64,000 nt of DNA from Effusibacillus lacus (lineage in GTDB: Bacteria > Bacillota > Bacilli > Tumebacillales > Effusibacillaceae). The DNA is taken from NCBI RefSeq assembly GCF_002335525.1, contig NZ_BDUF01000112.1, positions 19,048-83,047 on the forward strand, read 5' to 3'. The notes beneath the pieces are model-generated. The model worked only from the letters and a program-made list of their open reading frames with translations, was not told the DNA's origin and did no database searches. A program made the position numbers and the translations under genes. This document shows positions 9,451 to 19,091 of the stretch, one piece after another; position 1 is the first letter of the stretch; the number at the start of each line of letters is the position of its first letter.

Positions 9451-10103
9451 CGTTTCGGGTATTGGTAGCCGATGATCATGAACATGCCAGAGAAGGAATT
9501 CGGGAACTTCTCATGCTTGACTCACAGTTTGATCTGGTCGGGGAAGCTCATAACGGGATTGAAGCTATTGAGATGACAGACCGGTTGGACCCCGACCTGA
9601 TTTTGATGGATATAAACATGCCTTTGATGAACGGCCTGGAAGCGACAAAGAGAATCAAGGCACGGCATCCTTCCGTCAAGATTATCATGATTACCGTCTC
9701 TGACGATATTGCCGATCTGTTTGAAGCTCTCAAAAAAGGGGCCCAGGGGTATCTGCTGAAAAATCTGGAACCTTCCGTGTGGCTTGGATATCTGAAAGAG
9801 GTGGCCCTTGACGAGACGCCTATGTCGCGGGAACTGGCGGTAAAATTGCTGCACGAATTCACCCAAAGGGAACGGCAATCATCCAAGGTTACCCCGCTTT
9901 CGGAGCGTGAACAGGAAGTATTGGAGTGGGTTGCCATGGGACACACCAACCGTGAGATAGCGGAAAACCTCTATATCTCCGAGAATACGGTAAAAAACCA
10001 CTTGAAAAATATCATGCAAAAGCTGCATCTCGAGAACAGGGTTCAATTGACAAGTTATGCCTATGAACAAGGGTGGATCCACAAAAGCAAGGAAAAAGAG
10101 TAA
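9447..10103 (+). CDS. NarL/FixJ-family response regulator
   Basis: Partner response regulator of the preceding kinase, 218 aa. The receiver domain (about 3-120) has the acidic pair D9-D10, phosphoacceptor D55 (LILMDINMP) and a Lys in KKGAQGYLLK. The C-terminal LuxR-type helix-turn-helix (about 145-210) reads LSEREQEVLEWVAMG and NREIAENLYISENTVKNH. The GTG at 9447 follows GGAAGGAGGG and overlaps the kinase stop by four bases; longer upstream frames were rejected. A transcriptional activator with DNA targets not determinable here. Confidence 0.93.
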   Translation: MTFRVLVADDHEHAREGIRELLMLDSQFDLVGEAHNGIEAIEMTDRLDPDLILMDINMPLMNGLEATKRIKARHPSVKIIMITVSDDIADLFEALKKGAQGYLLKNLEPSVWLGYLKEVALDETPMSRELAVKLLHEFTQRERQSSKVTPLSEREQEVLEWVAMGHTNREIAENLYISENTVKNHLKNIMQKLHLENRVQLTSYAYEQGWIHKSKEKE

Positions 10104-10182
10104 CAGTTGCAGCAAGTTGCAACCCCTTTCGGGTTTGAGGTAATCTTAAAGATATTACAGTTGAAGGAAGTCCGTTTTCATC

Positions 10183-10641
10183 ATGCATATTGTACTTGTA
10201 GAACCGGAAATCCCCGCGAATACGGGCAATATCTCACGAACCTGCGCCGCTACGGGCATTACCCTGCACCTGGTGCGCCCGCTCGGATTTTCCACCGACG
10301 ACAGGCAATTGAAGCGTGCCGGACTTGATTACTGGCACCTTCTGGACCTGCATTATCACGACAGTTTCGCGGATTTGCAGGCCAAATATCCGCACGGGCG
10401 CTTTTTTTATGCCTCCACCAAGGGGAAGAAACGGTATACCGATTTTACATACCGGCCCGATGATTTTTTTGTGTTCGGCAAAGAAACCAAGGGGCTGCCG
10501 GACGACCTGATTCAGGCGAATCTCGACACCTGCATTCGCATTCCGCTTGTTGAAGGGGCGCGTTCCCTGAACCTGTCCAACGCGGTAGCGATTGTGGTGT
10601 TTGAGGCGCTCAGGCAGTTGGGATTCCCGGATTTGAGGTAG
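10183..10641 (+). CDS. trmL: tRNA (cytidine(34)-2'-O)-methyltransferase
   Basis: SPOUT-class methyltransferase TrmL, 152 aa, the normal length. It 2'-O-methylates the wobble nucleotide of leucine tRNAs using SAM. The N-terminal motif is VLVEPEIPANTGNISRTCA. The C-terminal knot motifs are FGKETKGLP and CIRIPLVEGARSLNLSNAVAI written here in two parts: the IPLVEGARSLNLSNA portion forms the SAM-binding trefoil. AAGGAAG about 12 bases upstream is a usable RBS. A HAD gene follows after 17 bases and is probably cotranscribed. Confidence 0.95.
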   Translation: MHIVLVEPEIPANTGNISRTCAATGITLHLVRPLGFSTDDRQLKRAGLDYWHLLDLHYHDSFADLQAKYPHGRFFYASTKGKKRYTDFTYRPDDFFVFGKETKGLPDDLIQANLDTCIRIPLVEGARSLNLSNAVAIVVFEALRQLGFPDLR

Positions 10642-10658
10642 AATGAGGAGTGGAAGAT

Positions 10659-11390
10659 ATGCTGAACACCTTGCTGTTTGATTTGGACGGCACCCTGCTG
10701 CCCATGGATAACGATCATTTTACGAAAGGCTATTTCAAACACCTGATTCCCCGCGTGATGCACCTGATAGACCAGGACAAGTTCATCAAACAGTTATGGG
10801 CCTCCACCGAAGCCATGGTTCGAAGCGACGACGCATCCAGGACCAACGAGCAGGTCTTCAAGGAGGATTTCCTGGGCAAGAGCGGAATTCGGGAAGAGGA
10901 GATCTGGCCGATCCTGGTCGACTTCTACCAAGGGGAGTTCCATCAGTTGAGCCACTTGACCAGCCCCACCCCACTGGCCCGCAAGGCGGTTGAGACTGCC
11001 ATGGAGAAAGGGTATTCGGTGGTGTTGGCGACCAACCCGCTTTTCCCGAGAGCGGCAATTGAAGCGAGGATGAAATGGGCCAACATTGAGGACCTTCCCT
11101 TTGAGCTGGTGACCACCTTGGAAGAGATGCACTTCTGTAAACCAAACCTCAGCTATTACAAGGAAATCCTGCAAAAGATCGGCAGGAAGCCCGATGAGTG
11201 CATGATGATCGGCAACGACGGGTTTGAGGACATGATTGCCGGCAAACTGGGCATGCAAACGTATCTGGTCACCGACTGCCTGATTGAACGGAACCTGCTG
11301 AGCGATCCTATTCACCAGCAAGGCACCATGGAAAATTTGCTTGAGTTTATCAAGGGACTGCCGGATCTCAAAGGGGCACGGGTTGTGTGA
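10659..11390 (+). CDS. HAD-superfamily hydrolase
   Basis: Cytosolic HAD hydrolase, 243 aa, probably a small-molecule phosphatase. Motif I is FDLDGTLLP near residue 7, with an alpha-helical cap about 20-95. Motif II is the T of LATNP, motif III the Lys of FCKPN, and motif IV GNDGFEDM. The ATG at 10659 was chosen since TGAGGAG lies 8 bases upstream; a GTG at 10650 sits inside that RBS. It follows trmL closely and ends at a terminator. The substrate cannot be assigned from sequence. Confidence 0.88.
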   Translation: MLNTLLFDLDGTLLPMDNDHFTKGYFKHLIPRVMHLIDQDKFIKQLWASTEAMVRSDDASRTNEQVFKEDFLGKSGIREEEIWPILVDFYQGEFHQLSHLTSPTPLARKAVETAMEKGYSVVLATNPLFPRAAIEARMKWANIEDLPFELVTTLEEMHFCKPNLSYYKEILQKIGRKPDECMMIGNDGFEDMIAGKLGMQTYLVTDCLIERNLLSDPIHQQGTMENLLEFIKGLPDLKGARVV

Positions 11391-11431
11391 AGACGACCCC
11401 GGGTCCAACCCGGTAACTGATGTTGAATAAG

Positions 11432-11458
11432 GGTGCCGCCTTTGGCGGCTCTTTTTCA
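11432..11458 (+). terminator. Terminator of the trmL-HAD unit
   Basis: GCCGCC-TTT-GGCGGC (11435-11449) is followed by TCTTTTTC. A second weaker GC-rich stem (CCGGGTccaACCCGG, about 11399-11413) lies just before. Confidence 0.85.
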
Positions 11459-11482
11459 TGTATGAAAATCTTTAACCCCGTT

Positions 11483-11513
11483 AATACTGACTAACAGCAA
11501 AAATACCAGTATT
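11483..11513. promoter_or_regulatory. Inverted repeat upstream of the XRE-TPR regulator
   Basis: AATACTG (11483-11489) and CAGTATT (11507-11513) are exact inverted copies 24 bases apart centre to centre, just before the start of the helix-turn-helix regulator gene. The spacing of about two helical turns suits binding by a dimer, possibly autoregulation. Confidence 0.4.
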
Positions 11514-11531
11514 TAGAAAGCGGGGATACCC

Positions 11532-12821
11532 ATGACCAAAACTCTTGGCCAGAAAATTCGTGAACTTCGCATGCAAAAAGGTCTGACCCAAGGAGATCTG
11601 GGCGGCGGTAAGGTAACGCCAAGCATGATCTCGCAGATTGAGGCAGACAAAGCCAATCCGTCTCACAGACTGCTGAAGTGGATATCGGACAAGCTGGAGA
11701 CACCGATTGAATATTTCCTGACCGACATGCAGCTGCAAAGCGAAAAAATCAGTTCCTTCCGGTTTGCGAAAGCGTTGATAGAAGCGGGGGAACCGCGGCA
11801 GGCCATCTCCATTCTGGAGACTCTCGCGGACGGCCAGTCCCTGCCCATGCACCAACAGGAGATTCAGCGGGAACTGGCGTTCTGCTATCGCAGTGTGGGC
11901 AGACTGGAAGAAGCGCTGGAAATGTTGGAAGAAGTATTGTCGGCATCTCTCATGAAACGGGATACTTCCGCCATGGTGCAAATCCTGAAGGAGATGGGGA
12001 TGCTTGAGAAAGAGCGGCACAATTACCGGTTGGCCATCTACCACTGGAATCGGGCCAATCGTTTGTTGGAAGAAACGCAACCTGTCAATTCACTGGAATG
12101 GGCCGATTTGCTCCGGAATCTGGCTGCGCTGCACAGGGATCTTGGTGAGATGGATCTGGCGAAGTCCACGTATGAGAAGGCAATGACACTGCTATCCGGC
12201 ACCTCCGATCTGAAGGGAATCGCCGATACTTATCTGAACCTCAGCCGCTTGTACCGGGAAACGGGTGAATACGAGAAAGCGACCGCTTATGCTGAGCATG
12301 CTCTCAGCATAAACAAAAGCTTGAACGACCTGAAAGCGATGATCCGGATCCGGGAGATGAACGCCGTTCTGAAGGCGGAAGCGGGTAGGGTTCAGGAGGC
12401 GATTGATGCTCTTGTTCAGTGTCTGGAGGAGTACGAAAAGTACGGATTTGGCGACCGGTTCGCATCTGTGCATGGCGCTCTTTCGAACATTTATCTGCGC
12501 GAAAGGCAGTTTGACAAAGCCCGATATCATTGTCAACTGGCACTTGAGAAAGCGGCGGACGAGGCGGAGAAGGCTGCTTTGTACCGTACATGGGCGAAGA
12601 CTGCCAAAGAGATGGGACAGTTGGAAGATGCAATGGAAGCCGCTTTGAAGTCGGTCAACTTTTTCACGCGGGCCAATCTGCCGCGGGACCTTGCATACTC
12701 CTATTCACTGCTGGGCGATCTGTACAAGGAATCGGGCAATTACTCCGGCGCGGTCCAAGCTCTTGAGAATATGAGGATGGCCATGGAGACCAACCTCAAG
12801 GAACGGGGAATCGTGTTATAA
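11532..12821 (+). CDS. XRE-family regulator with TPR domain
   Basis: Transcription regulator of 429 aa: an N-terminal Cro/C1-type helix-turn-helix (about 7-62, LGQKIRELRMQKGLTQGDL, then MISQIEADKANPS) and a long C-terminal array of TPR-like helical pairs (about 75-420) with recurrent phrases such as GRLEEALEMLEE, GEMDLAKSTYEKA, GEYEKATAYAEHAL and GNYSGAVQALENM. This architecture matches Bacillales TPR regulators that are often controlled by short peptides or protein partners. The start ATG follows a GCGGGGAT site. It is monocistronic, with its own hairpin downstream. Targets are not evident; the neighbouring genes do not suggest a specific pathway. Confidence 0.88.
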   Translation: MTKTLGQKIRELRMQKGLTQGDLGGGKVTPSMISQIEADKANPSHRLLKWISDKLETPIEYFLTDMQLQSEKISSFRFAKALIEAGEPRQAISILETLADGQSLPMHQQEIQRELAFCYRSVGRLEEALEMLEEVLSASLMKRDTSAMVQILKEMGMLEKERHNYRLAIYHWNRANRLLEETQPVNSLEWADLLRNLAALHRDLGEMDLAKSTYEKAMTLLSGTSDLKGIADTYLNLSRLYRETGEYEKATAYAEHALSINKSLNDLKAMIRIREMNAVLKAEAGRVQEAIDALVQCLEEYEKYGFGDRFASVHGALSNIYLRERQFDKARYHCQLALEKAADEAEKAALYRTWAKTAKEMGQLEDAMEAALKSVNFFTRANLPRDLAYSYSLLGDLYKESGNYSGAVQALENMRMAMETNLKERGIVL

Positions 12822-12827
12822 TTGTAC

Positions 12828-12856
12828 AAAGGGGCCGCTGCCGGGCCCCTTATCTA
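12828..12856. terminator. Bidirectional terminator between regulator genes
   Basis: AGGGGCC (12830-12836) pairs with GGCCCCT (12844-12850), flanked by TATCTATTT on the plus side and by TTTGTAC on the minus side. It separates convergent XRE-TPR and TetR genes. Confidence 0.75.
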
Positions 12857-13423
12857 TTTCCTCAATCCCTGCAATAGAATGGAGCTGGTCTGTTTGAACA
12901 GCTCGTCCGTTTTGTAGATCTTCCGGCTGTACAGTTGGTGCAAAGATGTGATGGCGGCTCCCCCAAACACCGTCCATGCGGCGGATTCCGGGTCTGTTTG
13001 TCTGCAGTCTCCTTCTTCCATGGCCTGACGGATAAATTCTTCCAGCAGGGAAATGTATTCGGTGAGCATTCGACGGAACTCTTTCTGCCGTTCTTCCGCA
13101 CCCCAGCCTTCCCGCAGCATGATGATGCAGAAATCCCGGTAATGATCGAAGAAAGCGATTTGTTGCCGGATGGCGGCCTCCAATTTTTGAATCCCCTTCA
13201 TCTCGGGCCGGATCATTTCCCGAACCGACTCCTGCAGCAGATCAATTCCTTCCTCCACCAGAAAGAGGAACAAGTCTTCCTTGCTCTTGAAATGATAATA
13301 GATCGTTCCTTTGGCGACATTGGCGCGGGCAGCAATGTCATCCATTGTCGCTCTGTCAAACCCGCGATCGGAAAAAATGTCGATGGCGGCCTGGAATATC
13401 ATGTTTGTTTTATCCTGACGCAC
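12854..13423 (-). CDS. TetR/AcrR-family transcriptional regulator
   Basis: TetR-family regulator, 189 aa. The N-terminal helix-turn-helix covers about 5-52 and includes IFSDRGFDRATMDDIAARA and VAKGTIYYHFKSKEDLF. The C-terminal helical domain is the ligand/dimer part and contains EGWGAEERQKEF. The start is GTG at 13423 with GGTGAGAG just upstream. Relatives in Bacillales regulate fatty-acid metabolism or efflux. It points away from prkA, and no target gene is adjacent. Confidence 0.9.
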   Translation of the reverse strand: MRQDKTNMIFQAAIDIFSDRGFDRATMDDIAARANVAKGTIYYHFKSKEDLFLFLVEEGIDLLQESVREMIRPEMKGIQKLEAAIRQQIAFFDHYRDFCIIMLREGWGAEERQKEFRRMLTEYISLLEEFIRQAMEEGDCRQTDPESAAWTVFGGAAITSLHQLYSRKIYKTDELFKQTSSILLQGLRK

Positions 13424-13749
13424 GAATCTCTCACCACACCCCTATTCACTCTATTACCTCACCCTACCACATTTATTCCCCATCTGCAAACACTTCCTGT
13501 CCCAAAGAAAAAGCCCCTTCCCTTGGAAACGGACAAGGGGAGCTTGCATACAAATAGTTATACAAACAGGATTTCCACAATATACTGATCAAAAGCATAA
13601 TGGCACCCAGGAGTTTAAGGCAAGGGCCTTTCAACCGGCATAGGATTCCCTGGTGAGAATACCCGGACTGGCATGGATTTATTGGAGCCCCCACAGAGTG
13701 ACGCGCTTCTGGTCACATGCGGGGAGTTTTTGACTCAGGGGGAGTGAGG
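13424..13749. other. Non-coding region between TetR gene and prkA
   Basis: About 325 bases with no gene. It must contain the promoters of the divergent TetR gene and prkA. A GC-rich imperfect hairpin lies around 13511-13544 (AAGCCCCTT against AAGGGGAGCTT). CATAGGATT at 13639-13647 resembles a sporulation-sigma -10 with one mismatch, but no good -35 was found, so no promoter is called. Confidence 0.5.
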
Positions 13750-15648
13750 ATGGACATTCTCGAAAAGTTGAATGCATATAGGGCTCAGGAACAGCAACTC
13801 GCCTGGGAAGGAAGGTTTGTCGACTATCTTGACCTGGTCCGCAAAAATCCGAAGATTGCCGAAACCGCACATTCCCGTATATACCATATGATCGAATCTG
13901 CCGGTATTGACACAGATGAACAGGGACGCAAACACTACAGATTCTTTGAGAGTGAGATATTTGGACTCGATGTGGCGCTGGAGCGGCTGGTGGAGGAATA
14001 TTTTCATTCCGCGGCACGGCGTTTGGATGTCAGAAAGCGGATTTTGCTGCTGATGGGGCCGGTCAGCGGGGGCAAGTCCACCATTGTCACCATGTTAAAA
14101 AGAGGGCTGGAACGGTATTCCCGTACGGATGAAGGGGCGGTCTACGCGATCAAAGGGTGCCCCATGCACGAAGAACCGCTGCATCTGATCCCCCAGGAGC
14201 TGCGCCCCGATTTTGAACAGGCGCTTGGAGTCAGGATTGAAGGAAACCTCTGCCCTTCCTGCCGGATTAGGCTGCAGCAGGATTATAACGGGAAGATTGA
14301 AGACGTCCTGGTGGAACGGATCCTCTTCTCGGAAGATGAGCGGGTCGGGATCGGAACCTTCTCTCCATCCGATCCGAAATCCCAGGATATTGCCGATTTG
14401 ACGGGGAGTATCGACTTTTCCACCATTTCGGTGTATGGTTCGGAGTCTGACCCGCGCGCTTACCGGTTTGACGGCGAATTGAACAAAGCCAATCGCGGGC
14501 TGATGGAATTTCAGGAAATGCTGAAATGTGATGAGAAGTTTCTTTGGCATTTGCTGTCCCTGACACAGGAAGGGAACTTCAAGGCGGGGCGCTTTGCTCT
14601 CATCTCGGCGGATGAGATGATCATCGCCCACACGAATGAAACAGAGTACAAAGCTTTTATCGCCAACAAGAAAAACGAAGCCTTGCAATCGCGCATGATT
14701 GTGATGCCGATTCCCTACAATTTGCGAGTGACGGATGAAGTCAAGATCTACGAAAAGCTGGTCAGGCAAAGCGATCTCAAGAACGTTCACATTGCGCCCC
14801 ATGCACTGAGAACAGCCGCCATCTTCTCCATCCTGACACGCTTGAAAGAGTCGAAAAAACAGGGCATGGACCTGGTGAAGAAGATGTACCTGTATGACGG
14901 CAGTTCGGTGGAAGGATTCAAGGAAAAAGACGTTCAGGAACTTCGTGCGGAATCGCCGGACGAGGGAATGAGCGGAATCGACCCGCGGTATGTAATCAAC
15001 CGCATCTCCAGTGCATTGATTCGAAGAGACACCGCCTGCATCAATGCGCTTGATGTATTGAGAGCCATTAAGGAAGGGCTGGATCAACATCCGTCCATCA
15101 CCAGGGACGAGCGGGAGAAACTGCTGAACTATATCTCCATCGCCCGCAAAGAGTATGACGATGAGGCGAAGAAAGAAGTGCAGAAGGCATTTGTTTACTC
15201 CTATGAAGAATCGGCCAAGACACTTCTTGAAAACTACCTGGACAATGTGGAAGCGTATTGCAATTGGCAGAAGATCAAAGACCCGATTACCGGAGAAGAG
15301 ATCGACCCGGATGAAAAGCTGATGCGGTCCATCGAGGAACAAATCGGCATCTCGGAAAACGCGAAGAAAGCATTCAGGGAAGAGATTCTGATTCGTATCT
15401 CCACTTATGCGAGACGCGGCAAGAAATTTGACTACAACTCGCACGAACGTCTGCGGGAAGCCATAGAGCGGAAACTGTTCGCCGACCTGAAGGATGTGGT
15501 CAAGATCACCACCTCCACCAAGACCCCCGATGCAACCCAACTGAAGAAGATCAACGAAGTGACGAAACGATTGATTGACGAGCATGGCTATTGTCCCGTT
15601 TGCGCCAACGAGCTGCTCCGCTACACCGGCAGTCTCTTAAACCGCTAA
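13750..15648 (+). CDS. prkA: PrkA AAA+ serine protein kinase/protease
   Basis: PrkA, 632 aa, the same length as in B. subtilis. It is an AAA+ protein active in the mother cell during sporulation; it has been described as a Ser kinase and later as an ATP-dependent protease. The Walker A motif is GPVSGGKST at 103-111. Cysteine pairs C168/C171 (CPSC) and C615/C618 (CPVC) are characteristic and may bind metal. The PrkA C-terminal domain fills about 400-632. The ATG at 13750 has GGGGGAGTGAGG directly upstream; a frame extension to 13717 was rejected. yhbH and spoVR follow in the same orientation, the conserved trio of spore formers. Confidence 0.97.
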   Translation: MDILEKLNAYRAQEQQLAWEGRFVDYLDLVRKNPKIAETAHSRIYHMIESAGIDTDEQGRKHYRFFESEIFGLDVALERLVEEYFHSAARRLDVRKRILLLMGPVSGGKSTIVTMLKRGLERYSRTDEGAVYAIKGCPMHEEPLHLIPQELRPDFEQALGVRIEGNLCPSCRIRLQQDYNGKIEDVLVERILFSEDERVGIGTFSPSDPKSQDIADLTGSIDFSTISVYGSESDPRAYRFDGELNKANRGLMEFQEMLKCDEKFLWHLLSLTQEGNFKAGRFALISADEMIIAHTNETEYKAFIANKKNEALQSRMIVMPIPYNLRVTDEVKIYEKLVRQSDLKNVHIAPHALRTAAIFSILTRLKESKKQGMDLVKKMYLYDGSSVEGFKEKDVQELRAESPDEGMSGIDPRYVINRISSALIRRDTACINALDVLRAIKEGLDQHPSITRDEREKLLNYISIARKEYDDEAKKEVQKAFVYSYEESAKTLLENYLDNVEAYCNWQKIKDPITGEEIDPDEKLMRSIEEQIGISENAKKAFREEILIRISTYARRGKKFDYNSHERLREAIERKLFADLKDVVKITTSTKTPDATQLKKINEVTKRLIDEHGYCPVCANELLRYTGSLLNR

Positions 15649-15752
15649 GTTGCCACCTGCGGGGTGTTTGTTCAGGGACGAGTTGCGAAGCATTTGAATA
15701 CTATGATAATGGACATCTCAATCCAAATGTTTACGGGAAGGAGGGAACGCGC

Positions 15753-16907
15753 ATGACTAGGCCCAATTTTATCCTCTCGCGGGAGGATTGGTCACTGCAT
15801 CGCAAAGGCTATCAGGATCAACAGCGGCATCAGGAGAAAGTGAAGGAAGCCATCAAGAAGAATCTGGCAGATTTGATTACCGAAGAAAGCCTCATCATGA
15901 CCGACGGCAGGCAGATCATCAAAGTCCCAATCCGTTCCCTGGATGAGTACCGTTTTCGATTCAACTACAACAAACAGCCGCATGGAGGGCAGGGGGACGG
16001 ATCGTCCAAGCCGGGCGACGTTCTCGGACGCGACGGGGATCCCAAACAGGCTCCTGGGCAGGGAGAAGGTGCCGGAGATCAACCGGGAGTCGACTACTTC
16101 GAAGCGGAAGTGTCCGTGGAAGAGCTGGAAAACATTCTGTTTGAGAACCTGGAACTTCCCAATCTCAAGCAGAAAACACAAGATGACATTACAGTTCCCG
16201 ATGTACGGTTTACCGATATCCGCAAAAAAGGGCTCACAGGCAATATCGACAAGAAACGCACCATCATGGAAACTCTCAAGCGCAACGCCTTGGCGGGACA
16301 GCCGGGAATTCACGGCATCAAGCCGGATGATTTGCGGTACAAGACCTGGGAGGAAGTTCGCATTCCCCGGAGCAACGCGGTGGTTCTGGCCATGATGGAT
16401 ACGTCCGGTTCCATGGGCTCTTTCGAAAAGTACATTGCCCGCAGTTTCTTTTTCTGGATGGTCCGGTTCCTCAGAACGAAATACGAACATGTGGACATCC
16501 AGTTCATTGCCCACCATACGGAAGCGAAGATCGTTACGGAGGAAGAGTTTTTCACCAAAGGAGAAAGCGGGGGCACCATCTGTTCATCCGCTTACCAATT
16601 GGCTCTGGATCTTGTCCATCAACGGTATCATCCCGATCGTTACAATGTATATCCTTTCCACTTCTCGGACGGGGACAATCTGACCTCCGACAATGAAAAA
16701 TGTGTCCGCATCATCCGGGAACTTACATCCCTTTGCAACATTTTCGGCTACGGAGAGGTTAACCAGTACAACCGCAGTTCCACTCTGATGAATGCGTTCA
16801 AGTACATTCAGGATCCCAAATTCAAGACGATTCTGATTCGGGAGAAAAGCGAAGTCTATAAAGCTCTGACCACTTTCTTCGCACGAAGCGAACAATTGGT
16901 GTCTTAG
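15753..16907 (+). CDS. yhbH: YhbH-family sporulation protein (DUF444)
   Basis: DUF444 protein YhbH, 384 aa. A charged N-terminal domain is followed by a Gly/Asp/Pro-rich flexible linker (about 80-115) and a C-terminal von Willebrand A-like domain with the metal site DTSGSMG at 216-222. The ATG at 15753 follows AAGGAGGG by 7 bases; the frame is open further upstream to 15591, overlapping prkA, but without an RBS. In B. subtilis the gene is needed for normal spore formation, and it is nearly always linked to prkA and spoVR. Confidence 0.95.
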   Translation: MTRPNFILSREDWSLHRKGYQDQQRHQEKVKEAIKKNLADLITEESLIMTDGRQIIKVPIRSLDEYRFRFNYNKQPHGGQGDGSSKPGDVLGRDGDPKQAPGQGEGAGDQPGVDYFEAEVSVEELENILFENLELPNLKQKTQDDITVPDVRFTDIRKKGLTGNIDKKRTIMETLKRNALAGQPGIHGIKPDDLRYKTWEEVRIPRSNAVVLAMMDTSGSMGSFEKYIARSFFFWMVRFLRTKYEHVDIQFIAHHTEAKIVTEEEFFTKGESGGTICSSAYQLALDLVHQRYHPDRYNVYPFHFSDGDNLTSDNEKCVRIIRELTSLCNIFGYGEVNQYNRSSTLMNAFKYIQDPKFKTILIREKSEVYKALTTFFARSEQLVS

Positions 16908-17002
16908 GACACCTGGAGAAGAGCCAGTTGCGCCTGGGCACCGGGGCCCCGTGAATCTGCGGATAGGCCACGAGTGCCCGGTCGTGCTATGGGGGGACTG
17001 AA

Positions 17003-18421
17003 ATGACTAACGAAGAAATCAGGAAACTTGAAGCCTCAATCGATCAGATGATGAAACTTGCCCGATCTTTCGGGCTTGATTTTTATGAAATGCGGTTCGA
17101 GATCTGTCCGGCAGACATCATCTACACATTTGGCGCTTACGGCATGCCGACCCGATTTTCCCATTGGAGTTTCGGGAAAGCCTTCCACCGCATGAAGATG
17201 CAGTACGATTTCGGACTGAGCCGCATCTACGAACTGGTCATCAACTCCGACCCGTGTTACGCCTTTCTGCTTGACGGGAACACGTTGATCCAGAACAAAC
17301 TGGTGTCCGCGCACGTACTGGCCCACTGCGATTTCTTCAAGAACAACGCCCGGTTCGCCCATACTTCCCGCTATATGGTGGAGAGCATGGCAGTGTCAGC
17401 CGATCGCATCCGGTCTTATGAGATCCAATACGGGAAAAACGCGGTGGAAGAACTTCTGGATGCGGCGCTTGCCATTCAGGAACACATCGACCCTTCCTTC
17501 GTGGGCAGAAAACGTCCCCGCGAAGATGTGGTGCCGAAAGAGAAAAAGCCGGACGTGAAGTCGCCTTACCAGGATTTGTGGGATCTTGACAGATCCGACC
17601 GCAAGGAAAAACCGAATCAGGAGGAACCCGTTCCGCAAAAAATACCCGCCAGACCCGAGAAAGACCTGGTTCTGTTCATTATGGAACACAGCAAAATCTT
17701 AACCGATTGGCAGCGGGACGTTCTGTCGATGATCCGGGATGAAATGCTCTACTTCTGGCCGCAGCTGGAAACCAAGATCATGAATGAAGGCTGGGCGACC
17801 TATTGGCACCTGCGCATCATGCGCGAACTGGATCTGACGGAGGAGGAAACCATCGATTTTGCCCGGATGCATGCGGGGGTGGTCCTGCCGTCACGGACCA
17901 GCATTAACCCTTACCACGTTGGGCTCAAGATGTGGGAGGATATCGAGAAACGCTGGAACAATCCGACCAGGGAAGAACGGGAACGGTGGGGACGGCAACC
18001 CGGCAAGGGCCGGGAGAAGATGTTTGAAATCCGGGAAGCGGAGTCGGACATTTCCTTCCTGCGCAACTACCTGACCAAGGATCTGGTCGAGGAAATGGAT
18101 CTCTACCTGTACCAAAAGGTCGGAAACGAGTGGAAGATTGTGGAGAAAGACTGGGAGAAGGTTCGCGATCAGCTGTGTGCGGCCCGGGTGAACGGAGGAT
18201 TCCCGGTGCTGCTGGTGCAGGACGGCGACTACCTGCGCAACGGGGAACTCTACATCAAGCATGAATACGAAGGGGTCGAACTGGACATCAAGTATGTGGA
18301 GAAGACCCTTCCCTATGTCCATCGCCTCTGGGGCCGCCCGGTCCATCTGGAAACCGTCCTGGAGAACCGATCGGTGCTGTTCACGTATGACGGGAAGAAG
18401 TCGCACCGAAAGTTTTTGTAA
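17003..18421 (+). CDS. spoVR: SpoVR-family stage V sporulation protein
   Basis: SpoVR, 472 aa, close to the usual 468. In B. subtilis it is needed for spore cortex formation. Recognisable family segments are [25 protein letters not shown] written across residues about 25-50 (parts: [16 protein letters not shown]), SHWSFGKAF, the [11 protein letters not shown] segment and NEGWATYWH, which holds conserved His/Glu residues. The ATG is preceded by GGGGGGAC. It closes the prkA-yhbH-spoVR group and ends at a strong hairpin. The 95-base gap before it contains GC-rich inverted segments around 16936-16972. Confidence 0.97.
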   Translation: MTNEEIRKLEASIDQMMKLARSFGLDFYEMRFEICPADIIYTFGAYGMPTRFSHWSFGKAFHRMKMQYDFGLSRIYELVINSDPCYAFLLDGNTLIQNKLVSAHVLAHCDFFKNNARFAHTSRYMVESMAVSADRIRSYEIQYGKNAVEELLDAALAIQEHIDPSFVGRKRPREDVVPKEKKPDVKSPYQDLWDLDRSDRKEKPNQEEPVPQKIPARPEKDLVLFIMEHSKILTDWQRDVLSMIRDEMLYFWPQLETKIMNEGWATYWHLRIMRELDLTEEETIDFARMHAGVVLPSRTSINPYHVGLKMWEDIEKRWNNPTREERERWGRQPGKGREKMFEIREAESDISFLRNYLTKDLVEEMDLYLYQKVGNEWKIVEKDWEKVRDQLCAARVNGGFPVLLVQDGDYLRNGELYIKHEYEGVELDIKYVEKTLPYVHRLWGRPVHLETVLENRSVLFTYDGKKSHRKFL

Positions 18422-18438
18422 TTCTATACCCGTAGCCA

Positions 18439-18485
18439 AAGCAAGCCAGCTCCTATTCGAGAGAGTCCGGCTTGCTTCAATCTTT
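18439..18485. terminator. Terminator after spoVR
   Basis: AAGCAAGCC (18439-18447) pairs with GGCTTGCTT (18469-18477), followed by CAATCTTTTTC. It also lies 3' of the convergent small gene. Confidence 0.85.
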
Positions 18486-18486
18486 T

Positions 18487-18831
18487 TCACTCTAAAATAT
18501 GCTTCAGCCTTCCCTGTACTTCTGCAGCGAGCATGGGCATCGGGAATATGGCCTCTTTAATGATGTTGTTTTCTTTGTACTTTACAAAGATATCGAATTC
18601 CCGCCATTCTTCCTCAACGATAAACACGGCGTTTCTTCGCAAAGTTCTTTTGATTTCAATTAACTCGTCTGTCAATTTTTTATGCAACGGTTCAAACAGA
18701 CCCTGTATCCAGACGTCACCACGGCCGGAGGATAGTTGTTTAATATCTTTTGCGTCCAGTCGAATACATTCCATCATGATCGACCGCAAAAACATTTCAC
18801 GAAGCAGAGCTGTGGCACGGAATTCGATCAT
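18487..18831 (-). CDS. Uncharacterised 114-residue protein
   Basis: Small soluble protein of 114 aa that I do not recognise. It has no signal peptide or membrane helix. The N-terminal half is helical (FRATALLREMFLRSIMMECI), and the C-terminal half contains VFIVEEEWREFDIFVKYKEN, which looks like a beta hairpin. ATG is preceded by AAGGTGG at good spacing. It has a near-consensus vegetative promoter with an inverted repeat around the -10 (see 18845-18893), so it appears to be real and regulated. It is convergent with spoVR. Confidence 0.7.
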   Translation of the reverse strand: MIEFRATALLREMFLRSIMMECIRLDAKDIKQLSSGRGDVWIQGLFEPLHKKLTDELIEIKRTLRRNAVFIVEEEWREFDIFVKYKENNIIKEAIFPMPMLAAEVQGRLKHILE

Positions 18832-18844
18832 ACTTTACCACCTT

Positions 18845-18893
18845 ATACGAACTTGTGTTCTATATTATATTCAAGGACATACGTTCGTATCAA
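18845..18893 (-). promoter_or_regulatory. Sigma-A promoter with flanking inverted repeat
   Basis: On the minus strand TTGATA (18893-18888) and TATAAT (18869-18864) are separated by 18 bases, upstream of the 114-aa gene. ATACGAAC (18845-18852) and GTTCGTAT (18883-18890) form an exact 8-bp inverted repeat that encloses the -10 and touches the -35. ATACG-TT-CGTAT (18879-18890) is a second small dyad. The arrangement is typical of a repressor-controlled promoter. Confidence 0.65.
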
Positions 18894-19011
18894 GTGGAAC
18901 AAAATAACAACAAAGGAGCCGGTTGGCAGGGATCATCTGTTTGCTAACGGATCAGGAAGACAAAAAAGAAAGAAAAGGGCTCCCGCACAGGGAAGTACGC
19001 CGTGTCCCAGT

Positions 19012-19087
19012 CCCCTATCCGATTCATACGCTAACCTATAAAGCTGGGTAAATGGAACTCATTTTTTACTGTCGGATAGGGGGAGGT
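19012..19087 (+). promoter_or_regulatory. 11-bp inverted repeat and sigma-K-like -10 before the nucleotidyltransferase
   Basis: CCCCTATCCGA (19012-19022) and TCGGATAGGGG (19072-19082) are perfect inverted copies 49 bases apart; the right arm abuts the GGAGGT RBS of the next gene. CATACGCTA at 19025-19033 fits the sigma-K -10 form CATAnnnTA, but no AC-type -35 lies at the right distance. If transcription starts after that -10, the left arm is not in the RNA and the repeat would act in DNA; from an upstream start it could mask the RBS. Confidence 0.4.
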
Positions 19088-19091
19088 CAAA

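Noticed and set aside
13639-13647. CATAGGATT upstream of prkA as a sigma-E or sigma-K -10
   Set aside because: One mismatch in the -10 and no fitting -35 upstream; not enough for a call.
14095-15585. 496-codon open frame on the minus strand inside prkA
   Set aside because: It is a mirror of the highly biased prkA codons; the composition (many Phe, Val, Gly, His) and lack of an RBS or domain mark it as a shadow.
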